DNA of 64,000 nucleotides from Triplophysa rosa (taxonomy: Eukaryota > Chordata > Actinopteri > Cypriniformes > Nemacheilidae). This document shows positions 41,601 to 49,813 of the stretch, piece by piece; the stretch's first letter is position 1, and every line of letters begins with the position of its first letter. The stretch spans positions 24,580,072-24,644,071 of the forward strand of contig NC_079899.1 of NCBI RefSeq assembly GCF_024868665.1. The letters are read 5' to 3'. The notes below the pieces were generated by a model. It saw nothing but the letters and a program-made list of their open reading frames with translations, made no database searches and was not told the origin of the DNA. Made by a program: the position numbers and the translations under genes.

Positions 41601-44600
41601 GTATTATTTCTGAATACTATAGTGTGAACACTAGAATATACTGTAGTATGCTACACTATTTTTTATTTGATTTTTTAATTAAGTTTTTTAATTATTTCTT
41701 TATTTGAATTACATTTACAAATTAAAAAGATTTTTTATATAATTGTTTTTTTTCTTCAACCATTAATTTTTGTATTTAATATTCATATTTAATATTATTT
41801 AATTATATTCAAATAATATTTTTTTTTTATATGCGAACCTTTTAAAAATTAATATTTGATATTATTTGATATTAATTTTTAAATTTGGAAAAGATAAACA
41901 TGCATAAAGAAAACAAACCTTTTAAGCAAGTTACTTAAAATTCTTTGAATTAACAATAAAGCATCCAGACATGTGTTTGGAATTATGTGCATCATTCATT
42001 AAAAAGATCAACAGATATAAGAACACAAGGCATGCCCAATATATCTATCACTATCAAAAATTCCTTATATTGATTTTCACATTAAATATCGCAGTAGTGC
42101 TGTTTTGAAAAGCAGTAAATATATTTACTCTGATTGAAATCTACTGTGACTAATGATGACTCGACCAGAAGCACAAGGTGTGTTTGATTTTAAAGATGAT
42201 TTGCCCTGCATGAACTACAGAACAGTAATGTTGTGGTCTCGCAGCTTTGATCTCATCTGTGTTCATAATTATAATGTTAATCACAGCTGTATTATGTCTG
42301 TTCAGGTGACGGCGGCTCTCTGGAGACTCACATCAGACAGCTGGACAAAGCTCTGAACACCAGCTGCTTCCATCTGCAGCAGACCGAGAACATCATCCGC
42401 AGTCGAACCCCCACCGGCCCCGAGCTGGACGCCACATACATGGGATATGTGAGTCAGAATCCTACATTCCTATACAAGGAACGTTGAATAGTTAACAGTG
42501 TTGTAAATGAATAAAAAACATGTTTAATTCTCAGATGCGGCTGCTGGAAGAATGTCGTGGCAGTATAGACGCGGTGAAGCGTGTGGGATTCGAGCTGAAG
42601 GATGAGGACGATACGGTCTCAGGTCTCGTCAACCCTAACAGCTCCGAGTCTCAAACCTCAGGTACAAAAGCACATCTCCCACTTGAATAAATAAATGGAC
42701 ATAATAACAGCTGATGTGGAGGTGACGTTGTGGTGGTGCTGCAGGTGTCATCGAGCGCTGGGAGCTCCTGCAGGCTCAGGCTCTCAGTAAAGAACTGCGG
42801 ATGAAACAGAATCTACAGCAGTGGCAGCAGTTTAACTCCGATCTGAAGAACATCTGCAGCTGGATGGAGCAGACGGAAGGAGAACTCGAGCAGCAGAGAG
42901 GACTGGGCCTCAGCACAGACCTACAGACCATAGAGCTGCGCATCAAGAAACTCAAGGTCAGCTAGAAAAAGAGCTATTGATGCTTGATTACCAAAAAAAT
43001 AAACCAGGCATCTGATCCAGCCAGGGCTGGGTTTCCCAAAAGCATTATAGCCTTAAATTGACCGTAGCTCCATTGGTGACAATGGTTCTGAGATCAACTG
43101 AAGGCTACGATGCTTTTGGGAAACCCAGCCCAGATTGATTGACAAATGAATCAGTCTTTTTTTAATTATTTGTCCAGACTGATTTACAAAAGACCCGTTT
43201 GTCTGATTCTGTCAGACTGATTCACAAATGAACCAATCTTTTAAAATAATTTGTCCAGACTGATTCACCTGAACCATTCATCTGATTCGGTCAGACTGAT
43301 TCACAAATGAACTGATCTTTTAAAAATAATTTGTCCAGACTGATTCACATGAACCGTTCATCTGATTCGGTCAGACTGATTCACAAATTATTTTAATGTA
43401 ATTTGTCCAGACTGATTCACAAAAGACCCATTTATCTGATTCAGTCAGACCGATTCACAAATGAATGAATCTTTTTAAAATAATTTGTCCAGACTGATTC
43501 ACATGAACCATTCATTTGATTCGGTCAGACTGATTCACAAATGAACCAATCTTTTTTTAATTATTTGTCCAGACTGATTCAATAAAACCCGTTCATCTGA
43601 TTCAGTCAGACTGATTCACAAATTAATCTTTTTTTTGAAGGATTTGTCCAGACTGATTCACATGAACCCTTTATCTGATTCTGCCAGACTGATTCACATG
43701 AACCCTTTATCTGATTCTGCCAAACTGATTCATAAATGAATCAATCTTTTTTTAAATGCTTTGTCCAGATTGATTCACATGAACCATTCCTCACGATTCA
43801 ATCTAGAACGATTTACAAATCAACCCTTTTTTTAAATGATGGGTTCAGATTGATTGACATGAACCATTCATCTGATTCTGCCAGACGGATTCACAAATGA
43901 ACCAGTGTTTTTTTAATGATTTGTCTAGACTGATTCACAAAGCGTTTCTCAGTTTGCACTTTCGTTGGTTTGTGTAGTTCTGTGTTTTGACTCTCTTGTC
44001 TCTGGACTTCCTGTAGGAGCTGCAGAAGGCTCTGGATAAGCGCAAGGCCATCGTGCTCTCTATAAACCTGTGCAGTGCTGAGTTCGTGCAGTCCGACAGC
44101 GAGGAGACACGTGACCTGCAGAGACGTTTGAAGGACATGAATAACAGATGGGAACATCTGAGCAGCTCTCTGGACGAGTGGAGGACGTCTCTTAAGGAGG
44201 CTCTGATGCAGTGCCAGGCAAGAAACACCTGTTATACTGTACCTGTATATCATAAATATTGCTCCTATCAGGTTCATAGATATACAAGACATTTACAAAC
44301 TCTCAAACTGATCAAACTGAAGATGGCATTGCTTGTTTTTTCTAACCTCAGGACTTCCATGAGATGAGTCACGGTCTGCTCCTGTGGCTGGAGAATATTG
44401 ACCGCAGAAGGAATGAGATCGTCCCTGTTGATCACACTCAGGACATCGATACTTTACAAGAGCATCACAAAACTCTTTTGGTAAAACATTTCTCATATTG
44501 TATTCCTGCAACTTCAAAGCATCATGTTACAGAGAGTAACGCAGCACACTTGTTTTAAGGAACGTCGTCATTTCTCCTTCGTCTTTTGTTCATACGACAG

Positions 44601-47600
44601 AAAATGCGTTGCGAGTTGTTGGACTCACAGTTGAAGGTGGCGTCCCTGCAGGACATGTCTCTACAGCTGCTGGTTCACTCTGAGGGTGCAGACTGTCTAG
44701 AAGCCAAAGAGAAGGTCCACATCATCGGCAACCGTCTCAAAATGTTGCTGAAGGATGTGACGCGGGACATCAGAGAGCTACAGAAGACGCTGGACATCAC
44801 CAGCAGTCAGCAGGTGAGCTACTGACCTCTGACCTCAAAACAGAAGCGGTCGACTTGAGCAAGCTTGTGGTCTCATGAGACAGGGGCCCTCAAAACATGT
44901 TTTTTTCTAGTTAACACCTAAGCTATGCACAATACCATTCTGCGGAATAACACCAAATTTAACTTGAAAATTATTTTGTTATAAAAAAGACAAAAATTGT
45001 ATTATTTTAGTTTTCAAGCAGCTTCTTTGAAAGCTTCAAGACTCCCATCCATTAGATCTATTGATTTACTTCATTATGGCGTCCAGCTCATCCATTTCAA
45101 AAACATTTTTTTAAACAAAATATGTTGGCACAATTATTACTAATTTACTAATTTATATTTTAGATATATTTTTTGTAACATGAACATTTCACACAGTCTA
45201 TCCAAATGTTTCTTCATCTCGATGTTAAATGCACTAAATCTCGTCTTGGTTTATGTTTCTCAAACACAAACTTTAGGACTTATCCTCCTGGTCATCCACG
45301 GATGATTTGGACACATCAGGGTCCCTGAGCCCCGTGTCTGGACGCAGCACACCCAGTCGCCAGCGATCGGTAACACGCTCATGTTCTGTACAGCCCTTCA
45401 AGGACAAAACAGACTGTTTGTTATTGCAGAATAGTTTGACACTTGTACACCAAATGTCCCCAAAACACACTTGATACCATGCTCCCAGCATGCTCTTCTC
45501 TAGCACAAGAGCCAAATCAGTACCAGAGATAAATATGTCGTCTCTCGTTCATCCCGTTGATCAAAGTGCATTTTACATCCTTTACAAAAGAGATTGCTCG
45601 CCCCAACCATATCCCAGACCTGAATAATTCTGGCTTGTTTGGTTCCTCTGTTCATTTCCCCCTTCATTCATGATTATTATAGACCCTACAGCCTTCAAGG
45701 AATACTGGTTCTGTGACGAAGAGATGTCCAGGTCACAATTTAACCCCACAAAAAATATTTACAATTATATTTATGAAAAGACCAAGAAGAAAAAGGGAAT
45801 TAAGAAGATTTCGTTTTTAGTATCATTTAGCTTCGGTTAAACATTCCATTCAAGCAAATATTGCTTTACTATTGAAAAAGGTCATTGAGATTCGATTTAT
45901 TTGATTGATTTGACCAGAAGAAAGCCAGCTGATTGGACAGTAAGGTCAAATGATTGATGACATCACAAAACATTTTGAGTAGCATATTACTACATTTGAT
46001 AAGAGGTTTTAAAGACAACAGATGAGTTGTGATAAGACCAGAATGTTTAAGTATAAATATCTATTAAATGTTGATTTCATTATTGTCTTTAAATGAACTA
46101 TTTTTTATTTTGAGGTTAAATGTGACCCGGTCATGTTCTTGAATGATTTTTGAGATTCACCAACCCAAAGTTAAAGCTCATTAACATTTATCTTTGTTAC
46201 AAATCAGCGTAAAACCGATGATGTTAAATAATGTCAGTATTGATAGATCCCATGTTGGCACTATATGAAAGTATTTTCGATGTGAAATGTGCCCTGAAGA
46301 ACCAGTTTCCTTGTCTCCATAGAGATGCTGTCACCCCTGTTTTGATTTTGTTGGGTTTCTTTCATCAGTAGTTTTGCCTTTATTTGCCTGGACTGAAACA
46401 TTCTTTCTTTCTTTCACCCCTTCTGTTCATTGCAAACAGCCACGGGGCAAAAGTAGTCTGTCACAGCCCGGAGCCTCTGTGAGCAGTCCACTTCTCAGGT
46501 ACCTTTCTCCTGGTTTCTAGAACGCTCGGAAGATAATGGAACTCAAGCCGTGACCGTACGCCCCTCCAGCTCCACCGAGTCTGGGTTGACAAGCCATTTT
46601 TTGTGTGTCCTACAAACTCGACATTCATTTTTCTATGCATCTGAGAGAGAAAAGACCTGAAGGCTCATGTCGATGACTTCCATCATCTTCTGTAGTTCTA
46701 GACCCTGCTCAGGTTAGGGAGCTGAGAAAAGAAAAAAGAAAGCCATCCGAATCTTGTTTATGGCTGCCTCACAACACGTTTTCTTTGTTAATGCAAGGCT
46801 GCTTGCTGCTGCGCCGTTTGTTTTTCTTCTCCATGTGTACAGCAAGCGTCTGCAATGAACAATCTTGCCAACTTTCTCTATTTCTCTTCCTGGTTTGTCA
46901 CATTCTCTCTCAATAACTAATCGATCATCTTTCCTTTCAATCTGCCGTGTGTGCAATCCAGTGACATGCTAGACAACAACATTCATCATTACATGGACAC
47001 AAGGGGCCATATTTACACCTTTTACTCACAGAAAGTCAGTAAACCCTCACAAAAATAAACCACGGTTTTACTACAAATGAAAGAAAAGAACATGGATTCT
47101 TTACTGTAGTTAAACCATGGTAATAAAAGAGGAATCATGGTTTTGCTACATTAACCGTAGGTTAACCATAATTTATAGTAAAACAGTGGTTATCCAAATG
47201 ATCCGCCTTTACTAGAATATTTTATTAATATAATAACACGATGATGTCAGATTGATGAGCAGTAAGTATGAATGTTAAATGGTTTATAAATAATATTTAA
47301 TGTTGACTTTACAATGGCGATTACAGTATGTATAGATAGTTAATAATCTGTGCAATGGTTATTCGCAAATTACTGTGATTTATGGAAGTTTTTGCTCAGA
47401 ATCAGTGGTTATAACTTTCATTTTAGTGTTTTTTTTAATTAGCTTTTATTTTTAGATCTTTAGTTTTTGTTAATTTTAGTTAAAGTTTTAGCAATTTTGG
47501 TATATGCTTTTGTCATTTTATAAAAAAAAATTATGTTGCTATATAATATTAATTAATTTCTATTTTAGTTTTATTTCAATTTTTGTTTATTATTATAATT

Positions 47601-49062
47601 TTAGTGCTTTAAACTTATTTCAAGTTATTTTTGAGGCAACATTTCAATTTTTCCTTTAGTTAAGTTTTCCCATAATTTTTAGGTCAATATTTTATTTGAT
47701 TTCAATGAACAGAGACGTTTTCAAAGTTTTATTTTTAGTAAACTAAAATAACCTTGCAGAGTCCCCTCCATCCATTCTTTGGGCATCAAAAAGATTTATT
47801 GTTGGTTAAGGACATAGTTGTGATAGTGGGATCGACCCTTCAGACTTTTGGTTTCCAGCCGAGAGCTTTAACCACTAGGCCACATCATCCATAAAACCAG
47901 ATACTAAAGAAAACGAACTGTGCCGCACTTTGAATCCAGCTCTGCTTTCTCCTGTTGGCATGCACTACGTGTAACAGCTCTTTAACAAAAAGCACATTTA
48001 AAAATAGAAACGTGAAATAGCTCTTTTGCTTTTAAATGCTACTGAAGACTTTAAACTAACTCTATTGGTCTCAAGCTTATAGAGAGCTGATTTCTTCTCT
48101 GGTGTTAACAGTAAGACGGAGATAGAGGTGTTTTGCAAGATGCAGATGAAAATAAAGTCTTAATTTACAGTAAACCACATAGTATTAAAGGTCTAGTTCA
48201 CCCAAAAATTACAATTCTCTCATTATTTACTCACCCTTTAGTCATTTCAAACCTGTATGACTTTCTTTCCTCCGCAGAACACGAAAGAAGATATTTTGAA
48301 GAATGTTGTTAGCTGGACCCCATTCACTTGCATTGGTTTTGTGTCCATACAATAGAAGTGAATGGGGTCCAGAGCTGTTAGGTGACCAACTTTCTTCAAA
48401 ATATCTTCTTTGGTGTTCTGTGGAAGAAAGAAACTCATGCAGGTTTGAAATGACAAGAGGGTGGACTAAATGTTTGGACGCTTAAGCCACACTTCATTTG
48501 TTTGATGTTATTAAATGTCCTAATAAAATACGATATCAAACCTCGTGTTTTAAAGACACATACAATTATTTCTCAAATAAAGTGTTTAGTTTGATAAGAA
48601 AAACAAGATTTGCTCTTCAAAATGACAACTGAATTCTAAAACTGTATAAATACTTCTGTGGCCCTGCATTTAGACATTTTAAGAAAATTGCTGTAGATGT
48701 CTTGTAAATCACACGAAACCCTTTTGTTAGTCAGTTTCAGAAACGGCAAACGAGATAATAACAAACTTCTGTTCTCTTCCCGACATTCACTGTTCATTGT
48801 GTGCGGTTCATTCAGGTCTCCCAGCGCCGCTGGATCCGCTTCCTCCCGTTCTGAAGAGGAAGAACCGCCATCGCGGTGGAGACGTTTCGTAAAGCGTGTC
48901 CTGTGGACCGCCCTGCCCTTGCAGCTCCTCCTCCTCCTGCTGGTGGGCGTGGCCTGTCTCGTGCCCACCTCTGACGAAGACTACAGCTGCGCCCAACTCA
49001 ACAACTTCGCCCGCTCCTTTCACCCCATGCTCAGCTACACCAACGGCCCTCCGCCCATATGA
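1..49062 (+). CDS. syne1: Nesprin-1 (syne1), 3' part of gene, 5'-truncated by window
   Basis: This gene encodes the outer-nuclear-membrane LINC component that links SUN proteins to the cytoskeleton. I assembled 84 exons by hand from splice sites. They sum to 16,337 nt and stay in one frame from base 3 to the TGA at 49060-49062, about 5,444 residues. I recall human nesprin-1 as about 8,800 residues, so roughly the C-terminal 60% is here. Almost all of it is predicted helical spectrin repeats with the usual tryptophans, followed by an acidic/serine adaptive domain and a KASH tail. Segments such as QQLDKNMS, LTEMDLQLTNIEHFSE and SMERRLK identify nesprin-1 rather than nesprin-2. The actin-binding CH domains lie upstream, outside the window. 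No frameshift or internal stop was seen. Whether this is the a or b teleost copy cannot be told from sequence alone. Two introns begin with GC. Confidence 0.95.
430..695. repeat. AT-rich dispersed teleost-type repeat
   Basis: The intron sequence is built on variants of ACATTAACTAATGTTAAC and ends in CACCTTATTGTAAAGTGTTA, a tail I recognise from many fish introns. No termini or target duplication were found. Confidence 0.4.
2108..2286. mobile_element. Small MITE-like element next to the CA array
   Basis: The ends are CCGTGGGGAC (2108-2117) and its near inverse GTCCCCACCGG (2276-2286), bounding AT-rich sequence. Elements of this kind with GTGGGGAC ends beside CA repeats are common in fish. It has no coding capacity. 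Confidence 0.5.
2297..3450. repeat. Long (CA)n-derived satellite array in a syne1 intron
   Basis: About 1.15 kb consists almost entirely of CACACA with interspersed AATCAA, CATTCAATC and GCAATTAAAC variants. A block of about 235 bp starting at 2614 recurs nearly unchanged starting at 3055, an offset of 441 bp. All its open frames encode His/Thr or Cys/Val strings and are not genes. A short outlier CA run is at 2050-2090. Confidence 0.92.
5503..6126. mobile_element. Palindromic MITE interrupted by a hAT MITE
   Basis: Terminal arms AGTAGGGCTGTCAAACGATT (from 5503) and its inverse (ending 6126) continue into ATTAATCRCGATTAATTGCATCC-type sequence. Two other, uninterrupted or truncated copies lie at about 33686-33962 and 38877-39219. 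No transposase is present. Confidence 0.75.
5566..5977. mobile_element. hAT-type MITE nested in the 5503-6126 element
   Basis: The 412-bp insert has termini CAGTGGCATAGCCA and inverse CAGTAGCGTAGCCAC. It is flanked by near-perfect 8-bp duplications, GTTTGCAT (5558-5565) and ATTTGCAT (5978-5985). The CAGTGGC-like ends and 8-bp duplication indicate hAT. It has no coding capacity. Confidence 0.8.
6246..6905 (+). mobile_element. 5'-truncated L2/CR1-type LINE remnant
   Basis: The frame from 6246 reads DYCNALLSG, QLVQNAAARVLTR, LHWLPIKYRIDFK and YKALNGLAPTYI. These are the hallmark reverse-transcriptase C-terminal strings of fish L2/CR1-like non-LTR elements. An in-frame TGA at 6627-6629 interrupts it before FKSRLKTHLFSKAF. 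The 3' end has the typical AAATAAAATTGAATT tail near 6890-6904. It is a dead fragment in a syne1 intron. Confidence 0.85.
8063..10223 (+). other. syne1: syne1 giant spectrin-repeat exon 15
   Basis: A single 2,161-nt exon encodes about 720 residues, roughly six to seven spectrin repeats. Nearly all other exons in this gene are 90-340 nt. The 5' junction completes an arginine codon split with the exon ending at 7783. The 3' junction reads CAG|GCAAGT, a GC donor, and the next exon begins at 10417 in phase 0. A fused exon of about this size is, from memory, also present in mammalian SYNE1, so it is probably ancestral rather than a retro-insertion. Confidence 0.9.
10417..13835 (+). other. syne1: syne1 exons 16-26
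   Basis: Exon intervals: 10417-10754, 11027-11171, 11279-11497, 11595-11863, 11954-12119, 12272-12427, 12671-12823, 12910-13092, 13181-13318, 13442-13627, 13713-13835. All encode coiled-coil or spectrin-repeat sequence and join in frame. Several junctions split a serine codon (AG|C or AG|T), a common phase-2 arrangement in this gene. Introns are short, about 80-270 nt. No mobile element is evident in this stretch. Confidence 0.85.
13954..14565. mobile_element. Palindromic MITE with GGCCCTGGACCACAAAAC ends
   Basis: The left end is GGCCCTGGACCACAAAACTA and the right end is the near inverse GTTTTGTTGTCCAGGGTCA. The inner flanks repeat GGGTCAAAATGATCG against AAATTGACCCATAA in inverse. The centre (about 14190-14350) is unrelated GC-richer sequence, possibly a further insert. 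It is non-coding. Confidence 0.7.
15082..18464 (+). other. syne1: syne1 exons 27-34
   Basis: Exon intervals: 15082-15264, 15405-15548, 15629-15829, 15964-16104, 16815-16931, 17015-17176, 17308-17502, 18306-18464. The exon at 15964-16104 is serine/acid-rich rather than helical, so it is a likely linker between repeats. The intron before this block (13836-15081) carries a palindromic repeat. The intron at 17503-18305 carries a 385-bp dispersed element that recurs inverted near 41 kb. Confidence 0.85.
17670..18054 (+). mobile_element. TTAAAGTC...GACTTTTAA dispersed element, copy 1
   Basis: The 385-bp element starts TTAAAGTCTCAGTGAAATT and ends CATGGGGACTTTTAA. Its interior, including ACGGAAGTAAAAACGATCGC, recurs in the opposite orientation at 41171-41563. 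No open frame. It lies in a syne1 intron. Confidence 0.7.
19290..19505. repeat. Fragment of TTCAAAATATCTTCTTT-type MITE
   Basis: The sequence CTTCAAAATATCTTCTTTTG with AGAAAGAAAGTCATACAGG is shared with the element at 48185-48482. It is degenerate and non-coding. Confidence 0.5.
20130..20215 (-). repeat. SINE-like tail (CATTTGGCAGACGCTTTTAT)
   Basis: A tail motif widespread in teleost dispersed repeats. The inverse motif (GGATAAAAGCGTCTGCTAAA) occurs at about 41022-41041. Only the tail is recognisable. Confidence 0.5.
21326..21596. repeat. AT-rich tandem repeat, about five units of 50-60 bp
   Basis: The core ATAATGATACTATAATAATA recurs near 21336, 21392, 21452, 21504 and 21562. The spacers have the form TCTACAAATTATCTACAACT. 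Intronic and non-coding. Confidence 0.8.
28347..29073. mobile_element. MITE with GGGCCCGTATTCACAAAACA ends
   Basis: The left terminus GGGCCCGTATTCACAAAACA is the exact inverse of TGTTTTGTGAATACGGGCCC at the right end. Inside, the CTTAAGGCTAAAAG and GGAGAAACTCTTAA-type strings also recur in inverse. No transposase. A GC-rich middle (about 28540-28630) may be a nested insert. Confidence 0.75.
29928..30169. repeat. 27-bp direct repeat pair in a syne1 intron
   Basis: The string beginning ATGATTCGTTCGGCGATTCA is identical over 27 bases at 29928-29954 and 30143-30169, 215 bp apart. The following 200 bp are GC-richer than the rest of the intron. This could be an element remnant or a local duplication. 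Confidence 0.55.
31508..31735. mobile_element. MITE with TTCACAGCGATGCC-type ends
   Basis: The left end CTTCACAGCGATGCCGTAGA is matched in inverse by TATGGCATCGTGAAG at the right end. The interior is built from AAAGGTTC and GAACC repeats. A common-looking fish palindromic repeat, non-coding. Confidence 0.6.
33686..33962. mobile_element. Degenerate copy of the 5503-family MITE
   Basis: GGACAGTTCAATGATTAATG at the left and CATCCAGAATAAAAGTTTGT match the arm of the 5503-6126 element. The right arm is missing, and a Tc1 fragment abuts it. Confidence 0.55.
33963..34368 (+). mobile_element. 3' fragment of a Tc1/mariner transposon
   Basis: The first 90 bases read as the transposase C-terminus: EAIEEEWTNIPQATINNLIN then SMRRRCF, a Tc1 signature. 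A non-coding 3' region follows, ending TTTTGGTCAGTGTA. The 5' part and catalytic core are absent, so it is inactive. Confidence 0.75.
35655..35942. mobile_element. TTAA-bounded palindromic MITE
   Basis: The ends are TTAAAGGGATGCTTCACCCA and the near inverse GGGTGAAGTATCCCTTTAA. The core has two perfect 34-bp inverted arms at 35777-35810 and 35848-35881 around a 37-bp loop. This is a frequent repeat type in fish introns. Confidence 0.8.
37854..38852. mobile_element. One-kilobase inverted-repeat element with TTTGCGAGAGAACGCAAA motifs
   Basis: The ends are CGGAGCCCCTTTAGAGACTT and the inverse AAAGGGGCTCC. Internal inverse pairs include ACTCGTGAGCTAAACG (38051) with CGTTTAGCTCACGAGT (38515). The flanks are packed with GCGAGAGAACGCAAA variants. 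No transposase frame. Class is not assigned. Confidence 0.7.
38877..39219. mobile_element. Third copy of the 5503-family MITE
   Basis: It starts TAGAGCTGTCAAACGATTAA and ends with GATTAATCGGTTGACAGCTA, the inverse arm. The centre is AT-rich (ATTTATAAACACATGCAC). It lies 25 bp beyond the 37854-38852 element in the same intron. Confidence 0.7.
39946..40267 (+). other. syne1: syne1 adaptive-domain exon with LEWD kinesin-binding motif
   Basis: This 322-nt exon encodes an acidic, serine-rich, non-helical stretch between the last spectrin repeats. It contains RSGRDTPASVDSIPLEWD, matching the vertebrate nesprin-1 adaptive domain. LEWD is at 40144-40155. In nesprins, LEWD is a W-acidic motif known to bind kinesin light chain and to support nuclear positioning in muscle. 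The exon ends in phase 1, which permits cassette use of the next exon. Confidence 0.9.
40397..40465 (+). other. syne1: syne1 69-bp cassette exon (DV23-like)
   Basis: A 69-nt, 23-codon exon is flanked by CTCCAG and GTAGGA splice sites and is phase 1 at both ends, so including or skipping it preserves the frame. It encodes DVVIPESPEAYLKLTEQ plus six residues. This closely matches the alternatively spliced, muscle-enriched 23-residue insert that begins with DV in mammalian nesprin-1. Tissue specificity in this species is inferred, not seen. Confidence 0.85.
41171..41563 (-). mobile_element. TTAAAGTC...GACTTTAA dispersed element, copy 2 (inverted)
   Basis: The start TTAAAGTCCCTGTGATCCGG and end TTTCACTGGGACTTTAA mirror copy 1 at 17670-18054 in the opposite orientation. 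The interior contains GATCGTTTTTACTTCCGT. Non-coding. Confidence 0.72.
43024..43132. repeat. Short hairpin repeat (GGGCTGGGTTTCCCAAAAGC)
   Basis: The left arm GGGCTGGGTTTCCCAAAAGC is exactly inverted at the right end (GCTTTTGGGAAACCCAGCCC). The arms enclose about 65 bp. It lies directly against the minisatellite. Confidence 0.75.
43133..43940. repeat. Minisatellite, about ten units of about 78 bp
   Basis: The unit starts TTTGTCCAGACTGATTCACA and contains CATCTGATTCGGTCAGACTG. Unit starts are seen near 43172, 43250, 43330, 43401, 43483, 43563, 43644, 43762, 43843 and 43919. Units vary in length and one has an internal duplication. It fills most of the intron before the exon at 44017. Confidence 0.88.
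46440..46498 (+). other. syne1: syne1 exon 83, serine-rich pre-KASH linker
   Basis: A 59-nt exon encodes PRGKSSLSQPGASVSSPLL and ends two bases into a codon completed by the KASH exon. The acceptor is CAAACAG and the donor is CAG|GTACCT. The string PRGK.SLSQPG.SVSSP matches human nesprin-1 as I recall it. Confidence 0.82.
48185..48482. mobile_element. MITE with TTCACCCAAAAATTACAATT start
   Basis: Inverted segments AGAAGATATTTTGAAGAATG (48286) and CTTCAAAATATCTTCTTTGG bracket a centre containing CCCATTCACTTGCATTGG and its inverse. It shares the CACCCAAAAAT end with the 35655 element and AT-rich core strings with 19290-19505. Confidence 0.7.
48816..49062 (+). other. syne1: syne1 KASH-domain exon with stop codon
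   Basis: This last coding exon starts after TTCAG at 48815 and ends with TGA at 49060-49062. It encodes a Ser/Glu-rich stretch, an arginine-rich membrane flank (RWRRFVKRVLW), one leucine-rich transmembrane segment (ALPLQLLLLLLVGVACLVP) and about 30 lumenal residues. The lumenal part carries DYSC, whose cysteine can pair with SUN, then NNFARSFHPML and the terminal PPPI. The KASH peptide inserts in SUN trimers in the perinuclear space. LVGVACLVP favours nesprin-1 over nesprin-2. Confidence 0.96.
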
Positions 49063-49656
49063 GCTTCATTTACGAGTACAGACGGCAGCTCGGCTGTGTG
49101 TGAGCAGACGTCTGCCGCCTTCATTGTGTCGGCAGGTGAATTACTGACGTGTCCTTGTATAGCAAAACACAGCTGCTAAAACAACAGTACATCACTGAGT
49201 CACGTGTAGATTTTAGAACGAAGCCTAACGCACTGAAAAACCTTGAAATGCTGTGAAAGTGCTGTAAATGTTCTTCCAGGATACGGTGACTGGTACTGTT
49301 TCGAGTTTATCGGGTCTCCAGACCTTTTTAAATCATGGAATAGAGTTTATTGAAGAGAGGTATGGAATCGCTTGTAAAAAAAGAACCAATTTAAAAACTC
49401 TATATTGCAATTATTTTTTATATGTATTTTTGGCATGTGGTCATTCTTTTGGCTTTAAAAGGATCCCAAAACCATTCATTTCTATGATATTTGTCATTGT
49501 TGTTTTTCATTTTTGATCTCAGATATAATATTAACTGTCATGAATATACTTTAATGTAAACCACTGATATCAGAGATGAAAGTATTTATGTACTGTATGT
49601 ACAGTTTGCTGCGGTCTCGGAGCCCTAAGCAAAGAAAATACACAGAATATAATAAA
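49063..49656 (+). other. syne1: syne1 3' UTR with poly(A) signal
   Basis: AT-rich non-coding sequence follows the KASH stop. The first good AATAAA is at 49651-49656. The ccdc170 signal on the other strand (TTTATT, 49703-49708) lies about 50 bases away, so the two transcripts end almost back to back. No other gene fits in this 750-bp gap. Confidence 0.6.
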
Positions 49657-49813
49657 ACGCATAACCTGCTGAATGGTGTTTTTCCTTTTAATTAAAGAAT
49701 GTTTTATTGTGAATTGCATCTTTACAACCAGCATATTTCTAATCAAACTGATCAATAACATTTTGCCGTTTAAAGTAATTAAGAAACCCAGCAGGAGTTA
49801 AAGGATTCTAGTG

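Larger units (their letters stand above)
42306..45369 (+). other. syne1: syne1 exons 76-82
   Basis: Exon intervals: 42306-42448, 42535-42661, 42745-42956, 44017-44217, 44352-44480, 44601-44813, 45277-45369. They encode the final spectrin repeats (QQTENIIRSRTPTGPELD, MSHGLLLWLENIDRR, IGNRLKMLLKDV), then a serine-rich linker starting DLSSWSS. The exon at 44017-44217 ends CAG|GCAAGA, a second GC-AG intron. The intron at 42957-44016 contains a hairpin repeat followed by a minisatellite. Confidence 0.88.
45370..48815 (+). other. syne1: Two terminal syne1 introns, mostly non-coding
   Basis: Apart from the 59-nt exon at 46440-46498, this span shows no supported coding exon. It holds an ATGG/CCAT-rich repeat at about 47080-47200, TTTTAGTTTTT-type AT-rich repeats at 47400-47760 and a MITE at 48185-48482. 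A small alternative exon cannot be excluded. Confidence 0.5.

Noticed and set aside
44877..45140. Possible extra exon in the intron at 44814-45276
   Set aside because: The sequence resembles a dispersed repeat also seen near 24600 and 37550 (AGCAGCTTCT and GATGCTTTTT strings) and has no in-phase splice pair.
48697..48815. Open frame extending the KASH exon upstream
   Set aside because: The acceptor TTCAG at 48815 and phase with exon 83 show this part is intron.
49063..49813. Possible esr1 remnant between syne1 and ccdc170
   Set aside because: No frame resembling a nuclear-receptor zinc finger or ligand-binding domain was found on either strand.
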